Program-made: the position numbers and the translations under genes
Shown: positions 18,290 to 25,614 of the stretch, in pieces
Numbering within the stretch: position 1 is the first letter of the stretch
Layout: the number at the start of each line of letters is the position of its first letter
Notes under the pieces: model-generated
Database searches by the model: none
Told to the model about the DNA's origin: nothing
What the model saw: the letters and a program-made list of their open reading frames with translations, nothing else
From: an uncultured Lachnospiraceae bacterium
GTDB taxonomy: Bacteria; Bacillota; Clostridia; Lachnospirales; Lachnospiraceae
Assembly: GCA_947382625.1 (NCBI GenBank)
Contig: CANDAG010000012.1
Location: forward strand, 1-64,000
Direction of reading: 5' to 3'
DNA length: 64,000 bases

Positions 18290-19735
18290 TTATCCAATCA
18301 GCCAATCGTACATTTCCTGATATTTGGCTGCTGAAACATGCCATGAAAAATCGGCTGCCATAGCCCGGTCCACGATCTTGTTCCACTCCCGTTTCTTGTC
18401 ATAGTATATCTGCTCCGCATAGCGGATCGTCCGAAGCATTTCATGGGCATTGTAGTTGGTAAAGGAAAATCCTGTGCCCTTGCTCTCATATTCATTGTAA
18501 GGCTCTACCGTATCCTTCAGTCCTCCCGTTTCCCTTACAATGGGAACCGTACCGTAACGCAGACTCATCAGCTGACTCAGGCCGCAGGGCTCAAAGAGAG
18601 AGGGCATCAGAAATGCATCGCTGGCCGCATAAATCTTATGAGATAATGCTTCTGAATAATATATGTTGGCAGAAACCTTATTATTATACTTCCAGTCAAA
18701 GTGACGGAACATATTCTCATAGCGCTCTTCCCCGGTTCCTAAGACAACGATCTGCACACTGTCCTGACACAGTTCATCCATAACGTAAGCGATCAGGTCA
18801 AAGCCCTTCTGATCAGTCAGTCTTGACACGATGCCGATCATAAATGCTTTGTCATCCTGTTCAAGCCCCAACTCTGCCTGCAGTGCCCGTTTATTTTTTA
18901 CCTTTTCTTTGCGGAAATTCACTGCGCTGTAGTTATGGTCGATATAGGTATCCGTCTCCGGATTGAATTCATCATAATCAATACCGTTTACAATACCTCT
19001 TAAGGAATTGCTTATCGCACACATCAGTCCGTCAAGCTGTTCACCGTAAAAAGGCGTCTTGATCTCCTCCGCATAGGTATCGCTTACAGTGGTAATAGCA
19101 TCCGCATACACCAGACCTCCTTTAAGCAGGTTGGCATCCTTGAAAAGCTCCAGCTTATCAGGCGTAAAGTAATATCCCGGAAGTCCTGTAATATCCTGCA
19201 CCTCTTTGATACTCCATTTTCCCTGGAATTTCAGGTTGTGGATGGTCATGACTGATTTGATCCCCCGGTAAAAATCACTTCCCTGGAAACGCTCCTTTAA
19301 GTAAACCGGAACAAGTCCTGTCTGCCAGTCATGACAGTGGATCACATCCGGTCTGAAATCAATCACCGGCAAGATAGACAGCGCCGCCTTGGAAAAGAAG
19401 GCGAACTTTTCAATCTCAAAAAGTGCATTATCGCTATAGATCTTAAAACCGTTAAAGAACATTTCATTGTCAATGAAATAGTACTTAACCCCGTCCTCTT
19501 CCGCATACATAATGCCTACATACTCATTTTTCCAATGGAAATCCATATAAAAATGAGTGATATAGCTCATCTTGTCCTTCATCTTCTGGGACATACAAGT
19601 ATATTTGGGTAAAATAACTCTCACATCAAAATACTGCTTATCAATACATTTCGGAAGCGACCCCACTACATCCGCAAGACCTCCCGTCTTTATAAAAGGA
19701 ACACCCTCGGACGCGACAAAAAGAATATTTTTCAT
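18290..19735 (-). CDS. glgA: Glycogen synthase (ADP-glucose type)
   Basis: GT5 enzyme extending alpha-1,4-glucan from ADP-glucose. The ADP-glucose-binding K-x-G-G motif is in EGVPFIKTGGLADVVGSLPK at the N-terminus. C-terminal GT-B half has VSRLTDQKGFDLIAYVMDEL and SLFEPCGLSQLMSLRYGTVP with the catalytic Glu region. About 481 residues, normal length. Of two adjacent ATGs, the second is better spaced from GGAGGG. No other glg genes are in the window. Confidence 0.95.
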   Translation of the reverse strand: MKNILFVASEGVPFIKTGGLADVVGSLPKCIDKQYFDVRVILPKYTCMSQKMKDKMSYITHFYMDFHWKNEYVGIMYAEEDGVKYYFIDNEMFFNGFKIYSDNALFEIEKFAFFSKAALSILPVIDFRPDVIHCHDWQTGLVPVYLKERFQGSDFYRGIKSVMTIHNLKFQGKWSIKEVQDITGLPGYYFTPDKLELFKDANLLKGGLVYADAITTVSDTYAEEIKTPFYGEQLDGLMCAISNSLRGIVNGIDYDEFNPETDTYIDHNYSAVNFRKEKVKNKRALQAELGLEQDDKAFMIGIVSRLTDQKGFDLIAYVMDELCQDSVQIVVLGTGEERYENMFRHFDWKYNNKVSANIYYSEALSHKIYAASDAFLMPSLFEPCGLSQLMSLRYGTVPIVRETGGLKDTVEPYNEYESKGTGFSFTNYNAHEMLRTIRYAEQIYYDKKREWNKIVDRAMAADFSWHVSAAKYQEMYDWLIG

Positions 19736-19818
19736 CATTAACCCTCCAACAATTATTGTTGTCTTTTATTATACATCATCCCTCCTGTCAATAAAAGAGA
19801 TATTTTCAAAATAAATAC

Positions 19819-19856
19819 AAAACGCCGCCCCGTATCTTTCTCCCGGGATGGCGTTT
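19819..19856 (-). terminator. Hairpin terminator after the Spo0A-like gene
   Basis: AAAACGCC at 19819-19826 pairs with GGCGTTT at 19850-19856, with further pairing CCCCG/CGGGA inside. On the minus strand a T-rich stretch follows. It separates the Spo0A-like gene from glgA. Confidence 0.6.
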
Positions 19857-19902
19857 GCTCCGATCATAAGCCGGCAAAACCAGCATTCTTTACTTTTTAT
19901 CA

Positions 19903-20418
19903 CTATCTGTACTGCAGCCTGATCTTGTCTGCGATCAGGGCTATGAACTCAGAATTGGTAGGCTTGCCCTTCCCGGTGTTTATGGTATAACCAAACATGG
20001 CGTCCAGGGTTTCCATCCGTCCTCTGTTCCATGCCACCTCTATGGCATGCCTGATGGCGCGCTCCACCCGGCTGGCGGTTGTCTGGTTCCTGCGGGCAAT
20101 GGTGGGATACAGAACCTTGGTAATGGATCCTAACATTTCCGGATCCTCCACGGACATCATGATGGCCTCTCTCAGATACTGGTAGCCCTTAATGTGAGCA
20201 GGGACACCGATCTCATGGATCATATCTGTCACATCCCTCTCTAAATCGATGCCTGTCTTTTCCTCCGGCTTGCTCCTTCCCTCTTCCTCCCCGGACTGGC
20301 GGCCTGCGGAAGGCACCGTGATCATGATCTGAAATTCCCGGTCTGTATGTATCAGTTCACCCAGAATTTTGTAAACCCTTTCCGGGTCTTTTACTGTCGA
20401 TAAATTCAACTGTTCCAT
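19903..20418 (-). CDS. Spo0A-like DNA-binding protein lacking the receiver domain
   Basis: About 171 residues. Start at 20416-20418 (six bases after AGGAGG; an ATG one codon earlier is possible). Residues about 65-171 are a Spo0A C-terminal effector domain, near-identical to Bacillus Spo0A at [26 protein letters not shown], the recognition region [20 protein letters not shown] and the end [18 protein letters not shown]. The phosphoacceptor receiver is absent, replaced by a short segment with no known domain ([20 protein letters not shown]). It could bind 0A boxes without phosphorylation, as an antagonist or constitutive regulator; that is inference. A full Spo0A is expected elsewhere. Its leader has a 100-bp tandem hairpin array. 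Confidence 0.85.
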   Translation of the reverse strand: MEQLNLSTVKDPERVYKILGELIHTDREFQIMITVPSAGRQSGEEEGRSKPEEKTGIDLERDVTDMIHEIGVPAHIKGYQYLREAIMMSVEDPEMLGSITKVLYPTIARRNQTTASRVERAIRHAIEVAWNRGRMETLDAMFGYTINTGKGKPTNSEFIALIADKIRLQYR

Positions 20419-20431
20419 CATGTTCCTCCTA

Positions 20432-20670
20432 TTTTGAGTTCCGCAGACATCCTTCAATACACCCTTTTCCAGAACAATTTCCGTCCACTCTGTGTCCGTA
20501 AATCGTTCTGTGTATTTTCGGATGTCTGCTGTTTTGAGTTCCGCAGACATCCTTCAATACACCCTTTTCCAGAACAATTTCCGCCCACTCTGTGTCCGTA
20601 AATTGTTCTGTGTATTTTCGGATGTCTGCTGTTTTGAGTTCCGCAGACATCCTTCAATACACCTTTTTCC
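20432..20670. repeat. 100-bp tandem repeat, 2.4 copies, each a long imperfect hairpin
   Basis: Units start at 20432, 20532 and 20632 (last partial) and are almost identical. Within a unit GCAGACATCC pairs with GGATGTCTGC, AATACAC with GTGTATT, and AGAACAATT with AATTGTTCT (copy 2; one change in copy 1), giving a nested stem about 90 nt long. Units are joined by about 10 nt. The array starts 11 bp upstream of the Spo0A-like start codon and so lies in its leader or promoter. The period is not a multiple of three, and frames through it are not coding. Confidence 0.92.
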
Positions 20671-20776
20671 TTGTGGTCTGCAGTTTTCGCAAATATTGCT
20701 ATGAATCTATTATAAGGAACATGAAATGACACTTCAACTGTCATTCATCGCGCTGATCCTGCAGAGAAATCATTGA
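20671..20776. other. Remainder of the leader between repeat array and yitT-like gene
   Basis: About 105 bp with no gene; the plus strand TATTATAAGG region near 20708 contains TATAAT-like bases on the minus strand, a possible -10 for the Spo0A-like gene. Together with the array this leaves 355 bp without a gene. Confidence 0.3.
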
Positions 20777-21664
20777 TCAGTCATTGGGCCTCTTATAAAA
20801 CCGGCCCGTGATCTGTTCTGTCTTCAGGATATTTACAAAGGCCAGCTCATCGATCTGCTTGATCTTCGTTACTACCTTATGGATCTCATCGCTGCCCACC
20901 ACGGAATAGAGCATATTGCATTCTCTCTTTTTGTAGCAGCCGGTTCCCTTAAACAGGGTGGCGTCATGGTTGGTGATGTCCCGGATCCCTTCATAGACCT
21001 GCTGGGGCTTTTCGGTGATGATGAACAGGGTCTGCTTCTGATAGCGCTTGTAAAGCATATGGAGCATCTGGGTTGAGGTAAACTGAAAGATTATGGAGTA
21101 AAGGGCCTCCCGCCATCCGAAAAGACTTCCTGCGATCAAAAGGATGATCACGTTTCCCGCAAAAATATAATTGAAGGTATCGATCCCATATTTCTCTGAA
21201 AAGAAGATGGCGATAAAGTCCGTGCCGCCGCTGGTAGAATCTGCATTAAGACAAAGACTTAAGGCAAAGGCATGGATAATGCCGCCGAACACACACACCA
21301 GAAGAATATCGTCCGTCACCTGAAAACCCGGCAGAATATCTGTCAGGATACTGGAAAGCACCAGCATCAGGCAGGAGTAGCCTGTAAATTTTCTGCCGAT
21401 AAATTTGAAGCTGATGATCACCGGTCCCGCATTGAGAAGCAGGTTTACCAGGGTGTAGGGGATATTAATGCCCCAGAATTCCAGCCCGATCTGCTGGATC
21501 AGCAGAGTGATCCCGCTGAAGCCTCCGGGAAGAAGGTTTCCGGCATGAATAAAGCTGTTAATATTGATCGCAAGGATACAGGCGGACAATACCACCATCA
21601 CAAACCGCCTCACATCATTGTAAAACGGATTTTCAGTTATTTTTGTTACCAGTTTATTTTTCAT
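20777..21664 (-). CDS. YitT family membrane protein (DUF161 + DUF2179)
   Basis: About 295 residues from the ATG giving MKNKLVTKITENPF; the open frame reaches eight codons further and ribosome signals are weak for both starts. Five or six membrane helices (about 25-180) include INSFIHAGNLLPGGFSGITL and NADSTSGGTDFIAIFFSEKYG, hallmarks of YitT; residues about 215-295 form the cytosolic DUF2179 domain (LFIITEKPQQVYEGIRD). The substrate is unknown. Located downstream of the S66 peptidase by 35 bp. Confidence 0.88.
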   Translation of the reverse strand: MKNKLVTKITENPFYNDVRRFVMVVLSACILAININSFIHAGNLLPGGFSGITLLIQQIGLEFWGINIPYTLVNLLLNAGPVIISFKFIGRKFTGYSCLMLVLSSILTDILPGFQVTDDILLVCVFGGIIHAFALSLCLNADSTSGGTDFIAIFFSEKYGIDTFNYIFAGNVIILLIAGSLFGWREALYSIIFQFTSTQMLHMLYKRYQKQTLFIITEKPQQVYEGIRDITNHDATLFKGTGCYKKRECNMLYSVVGSDEIHKVVTKIKQIDELAFVNILKTEQITGRFYKRPND

Positions 21665-21699
21665 TTTACTTCGTATGCCCCTCCGCAAGGATTTTCTTT

Positions 21700-22746
21700 T
21701 TATTGATATTCCATTATGACCTTCAGTCTGTTATCTTCCATGGAAAGCTCTGCCATGCTTCCGGTTACCAGCGGCATCATCGGCGGCAGATGTCCTAAAT
21801 CCGCATCCATGATCACCGGAACCTGATGCTTACGTGCAACAGGCAGCACGGCCTCGTACTGGTCAAGCCCCATCATCTCCTGCCCGTGACAGTAAGGACG
21901 CCCGATCAGAAAGCCCTTTACATACCGGAACCATCCGGCCTCCTCCATCTGCCACATAGCTCTTCGGATGGCAAACACATTCAGGTCGCAGGATTCCAGA
22001 AACCAGACAAAGCCGTCCTCTTTATAGTTCTCCAAAAACTCTTTGACTCTGTCAAATCTTGTTCCCAAAAGATTGACCAGACAGTCCATACATCCGCCCA
22101 GAAGGCGGCCTTTCATGGAAATCTCATCTGATTTTTCCAGTCCCTTTGCTCCGGGCAAATAACCCTTTAAATCCGGTTCCCGGGTACAGTTATAGGGTAA
22201 AAGGGGATTTTCCTCATTCTTTAAGGATTCCTTTTCCCACAGACCATAGCTTTCCACCCTGTTTCTTTTTCCTTCAAGGATCTCCATAGCGTCTTCTATG
22301 GCCGGATGCCAGGGCTCCATCCCAAAGGCCGCCGCACAGGGGCCATATACGGAGGCTGTATCACAAAGGGTCGTCAGAAGGAATGTCATATTGGTATTGT
22401 CTGAATATCCCATATACCATTTCGGCGCCGCTTTTTTTATGGCTTCAAAGTCCACATATTCCAGGATCTCACACATCAGCTCCCCGCCGCCGCAGGAGAT
22501 CAGAACGTCATTCTCCTTCTTCAGATAATATTCCGTCAGCTCCTGCCCGCACCTCTCGGGCGTATTGCTGATGCCGATCCCCGTCCCCTCATAGCAGTTG
22601 GGCCCAAGATCGAGACTGTAGCCTCTTTCTCTCCACTTCCGCCCTGCGTTATCAAAGGCAGTCCGGTAAGGCTCGATATTACAGCCAAAGGATGGCGCAA
22701 CCAGACCGATACAGCCCTTTTGTTTCAAAAAATCAGGATATCTCAT
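21700..22746 (-). CDS. S66 family LD-carboxypeptidase/MccF-like peptidase
   Basis: 348 residues. S66 serine peptidases remove the terminal D-Ala of muropeptides (LdcA) or inactivate microcin-C-like nucleotide peptides (MccF). The nucleophile Ser lies in WYMGYSDNTNMTFLL after the strand ending VLISCGGGE. C-terminal half holds CDLNVFAIRRAMWQMEEAGW and the catalytic His region near VIMDADLGHLPPMMP. The long insertion and the sequence LVAPSFGCNIEPYRTAFDNA suggest the MccF branch more than LdcA, judged by eye. Lies between the fucosidase and the YitT gene on the same strand. Confidence 0.85.
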   Translation of the reverse strand: MRYPDFLKQKGCIGLVAPSFGCNIEPYRTAFDNAGRKWRERGYSLDLGPNCYEGTGIGISNTPERCGQELTEYYLKKENDVLISCGGGELMCEILEYVDFEAIKKAAPKWYMGYSDNTNMTFLLTTLCDTASVYGPCAAAFGMEPWHPAIEDAMEILEGKRNRVESYGLWEKESLKNEENPLLPYNCTREPDLKGYLPGAKGLEKSDEISMKGRLLGGCMDCLVNLLGTRFDRVKEFLENYKEDGFVWFLESCDLNVFAIRRAMWQMEEAGWFRYVKGFLIGRPYCHGQEMMGLDQYEAVLPVARKHQVPVIMDADLGHLPPMMPLVTGSMAELSMEDNRLKVIMEYQ

Positions 22747-22823
22747 TTTCTTCTTTCCTCCATAGCATCCCGGACAGACACATCCGGTACGTTATCTGCT
22801 ATTTCTTTATCCGCTATTTCTTC

Positions 22824-24197
22824 TTAATATACGGAAATTTCCTTCATCAGGACTTCATCCCTTGCCGCCGTCACCTGTACCTTCAGTCTTGCGATCTCCG
22901 GCTCCGAATCATCTGTCAAAGGATTCTGCCCGGCAAAAGGATCCTGCAGCTGACAGATCTTTTTGTTTCCGATACAGGTACCCTGATACAAAGGATACTG
23001 GCTGCCGCTCTCAAACTCTGCCACGATCCTGAAGCTTTCCACCCTCTGTCCTTCTGCAATGTCCTCCCGTAGCACTACATAATTGATGGTCTCTCTGGGC
23101 TGCTCCAGGGTGATGGTGTAAACCGGCTGGGTCGCCCCATAGCCCTCCTCCTTCCGGACAGAGGCAGGAATCCTTTCCCCAAGCTCCCTCCGGATCAGAT
23201 CTCCTAATTCCGCAAGCCGGTCCACATCCCGCTGATCAATAAGACCATCCCTGTTGGGAGGAATATTTAAATGCAGACAGGCATTGGCTCCCACACTGGT
23301 CAGATAGGTATAAAACAGACGCTCTAAGGAATGGGGCTTTTCCTCCTCATGCCAGAACCATCCGGGCCGGATGGACATATCGATTTCGGAAGGGGTAAAC
23401 ACCAGCCCTCTGGAATAAAGGATATTCGGCATCGTTCCCAGCTCCTTCTCCGTATTATAGAGATAAGAAAGGCTCCCCTCCCCGGCCATAGGCCCCGGAC
23501 CTGTCTGCACCTCGGCATAGTGGCACAGCTCCGAAGGCACTACCGCCCACTCCGCATGCCTTGCCGCACCGGCCTCATTGCCACACCAGCGCACATCCGG
23601 GCCATAGTCATTAAAGATCAATGCGTTTGGCTGATATTTGTGGATCAGCTCAAAATAGCGGGGAAAATCATACTCCTGTTTCTTTCCGTTCTTGCCCTCT
23701 CCGCAGGCATTGTCAAACCATACATAAAAGATATCGCCATACTGCGTCAGAAGCTCGGTGAGCTGATCACAGAAGTAATCATTATAAGCGGCAGTGCCAT
23801 AGTATTTGGAATTTCTGTCCCAGGGAGAAAGATAAAATCCAAACTTAATGCCGCCCCTTTTACATGCCTCGGCTGCCTCCTTTACTATATCTCTTTTACA
23901 GGGGCTGTTCTTCACCGAATGCTCTGTGTAAGCAGAGGGCCACAGGCAAAAGCCATCGTGATGCTTGGCTGTCAGCACCATTCCCTTCATTCCCGCCGCC
24001 TTGATGGCTTCCACCCACTGATTACAGTCTAGCTTTTCCGGATTAAAGATTGCCTCATCCTCTGTCCCCTCTCCCCATTCTTTGCCTGTAAAGGTATTGG
24101 AGCCGAAATGGACAAAAGCATAAAATTCCATCTCAAACCAGTCAAGCTGCTTCTTACCGGGCTTTACATGAGCCGCCTCCTTTAAAAAATCTATCAT
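22824..24197 (-). CDS. GH29 alpha-L-fucosidase
   Basis: Cleaves alpha-linked fucose from glycans such as mucin or milk oligosaccharides. The 457 residues start after AGGAGG. GH29 landmarks are FYAFVHFGSNTFTGKEWGEG, GMVLTAKHHDGFCLWPSAYT, and the catalytic nucleophile Asp in FYVWFDNACGEG; a C-terminal beta-sandwich follows. There is no signal peptide, so it is cytosolic and would act on imported oligosaccharides. Eleven bp separate it from the ClC gene, implying cotranscription. Fucose isomerase is 21 kb away. Confidence 0.92.
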   Translation of the reverse strand: MIDFLKEAAHVKPGKKQLDWFEMEFYAFVHFGSNTFTGKEWGEGTEDEAIFNPEKLDCNQWVEAIKAAGMKGMVLTAKHHDGFCLWPSAYTEHSVKNSPCKRDIVKEAAEACKRGGIKFGFYLSPWDRNSKYYGTAAYNDYFCDQLTELLTQYGDIFYVWFDNACGEGKNGKKQEYDFPRYFELIHKYQPNALIFNDYGPDVRWCGNEAGAARHAEWAVVPSELCHYAEVQTGPGPMAGEGSLSYLYNTEKELGTMPNILYSRGLVFTPSEIDMSIRPGWFWHEEEKPHSLERLFYTYLTSVGANACLHLNIPPNRDGLIDQRDVDRLAELGDLIRRELGERIPASVRKEEGYGATQPVYTITLEQPRETINYVVLREDIAEGQRVESFRIVAEFESGSQYPLYQGTCIGNKKICQLQDPFAGQNPLTDDSEPEIARLKVQVTAARDEVLMKEISVY

Positions 24198-24208
24198 CCT
24201 TACACCTC

Positions 24209-25468
24209 CTACTGTGCTTTCTTATTAATATAATTGGTCTTATACTTGGAATACATGATCTTCTGGCTGTGGTAGAGCCCGTAATAGCCTGACAGCATGT
24301 AGCTGAAGGCCACCGTAAGCAAAAAATACGGCATCCCCTCATACCCGAACATCTCGAAGCTGATAAGCAGGGAAGAGATGGGGCAGTTGGTCACCCCGCA
24401 GAACACTGCAGTCATTCCCACCGCCGTGCACAGAGAGGGCGAAAAGCCCATAAGATTTCCGATCAGGCATCCGAAGGTTCCTCCAATGCAGAAAGAAGGA
24501 ACGATCTCACCGCCCTTAAAGCCTGCTCCCAAAGTAGCCGCCGTAAAGATCATTTTCAGAAGAAACATTTCCCACCTTACATTTCCTTCCATGCAGGGCT
24601 CGATCAATGCAATACCGGAGCCGTTGTAACGCTGATCCCCCACCAGAAGGGTCAGTACAATGACGATCACGCCTCCGGATAGAATCCTCAGATAGGGATT
24701 TTGCAAAAACTTTTTATAGGAATGCTCCGCCCCGTGAAGCAGGACGCAGAACAAAATGCTCACCAGCGCACACAAAGCCGCCAGAACAGAAATCCTCACT
24801 GCCGAACCGGTGGTAAAGGCCGGAAGGTCAGAAAGCAAAAAAATCTCTGCCTCCGCCCCGAAATAACCGGCGATCCCATGAGCGATCAGGGCGGCGATCA
24901 CACAGGGAACCAGCGCGGCATAATACATAATCCCTACACTCACCACTTCCATCGAAAAGATCGCGGCTGCCATAGGCGTTCCGAACAGGGCTGAAAACGC
25001 GGCGCTCATGCCGCACATGGTCATGATATGCTTGTCCTTCTCGTCAAATTTGAAAAGCTTCCCGATCTCATTGCCAATGCTTCCTCCCAGCTGCAGGGCT
25101 GCTCCCTCCCGTCCCGCCGATCCTCCCAAAAGGTGGGTGATCAGGGTGGAAATAAAGATCAGCGGCGCCATCCGGAGAGGCAGATTGTCCCCGGAATGAA
25201 TGGAGGAGATCACCAGGTTGGTTCCTGTGTCCTTTTCATCGTGGAGCAGATGATAAGCGCCCACAATGGCAAGCCCTCCTATCGGCAAAAGCCAGATCAG
25301 CCAGGGATGATCTCCCCGCAGCTGTGTCACCTTAGACATACAGAAATAAAAAACCGTACCTACAAGCCCCACCACGATCCCCGAAATAACCGCAAAGATC
25401 ACCCATTTCACAGAGGTTCTTGCACGCTGCAGATTGTGCTCAATTTTGTGTCTGATCACTTCATTCAT
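24209..25468 (-). CDS. ClC family chloride/anion channel or antiporter
   Basis: 419 residues with about 10-12 membrane helices. Ion-pathway motifs are present: GGSAGREGAALQLGGSIG (with the gating Glu) and GAGFKGGEIVPSFCIGGTFG, plus a NCPISSLLISFEMFG element. The helix-A region is preceded by a soluble N-terminus. Whether it is a channel, a Cl/H exchanger or a fluoride exporter cannot be decided from motifs seen here, though GREGA rather than a fluoride-type GNREG points to chloride type. First gene of the fucosidase unit, behind a promoter element shared with 36.1 kb. Confidence 0.9.
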   Translation of the reverse strand: MNEVIRHKIEHNLQRARTSVKWVIFAVISGIVVGLVGTVFYFCMSKVTQLRGDHPWLIWLLPIGGLAIVGAYHLLHDEKDTGTNLVISSIHSGDNLPLRMAPLIFISTLITHLLGGSAGREGAALQLGGSIGNEIGKLFKFDEKDKHIMTMCGMSAAFSALFGTPMAAAIFSMEVVSVGIMYYAALVPCVIAALIAHGIAGYFGAEAEIFLLSDLPAFTTGSAVRISVLAALCALVSILFCVLLHGAEHSYKKFLQNPYLRILSGGVIVIVLTLLVGDQRYNGSGIALIEPCMEGNVRWEMFLLKMIFTAATLGAGFKGGEIVPSFCIGGTFGCLIGNLMGFSPSLCTAVGMTAVFCGVTNCPISSLLISFEMFGYEGMPYFLLTVAFSYMLSGYYGLYHSQKIMYSKYKTNYINKKAQ

Positions 25469-25528
25469 AGTAACGTCAAAGCGCCTTTCTTCTCATATTT
25501 AAGGGGAAACGCTTCTGCGCTCCCCCAT

Positions 25529-25555
25529 GATTGTAACATATAAGTATTTTTCCTT
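25529..25555 (-). promoter_or_regulatory. Promoter-like 27-nt element, copy A
   Basis: On the minus strand AAGGAAAAATACTT, then ATATGT, then TACAAT (-10), 62 bp before the ClC start. The same element, with one base changed, occurs at 36100-36126. Confidence 0.5.
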
Positions 25556-25614
25556 GAAGCTCTTTTTGAGAATAATTTGCCGGATGATTTGCCGGACCAT
25601 TTACCGGCTCTGAT

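Noticed and set aside
20429..20744. Open reading frames in the 100-bp repeats
   Set aside because: Same reason; the units are hairpins and frames differ between copies.
23331..24032. Long frame antisense to the fucosidase gene
   Set aside because: A shadow of the highly conserved GH29 gene; no ribosome site and no recognisable protein.
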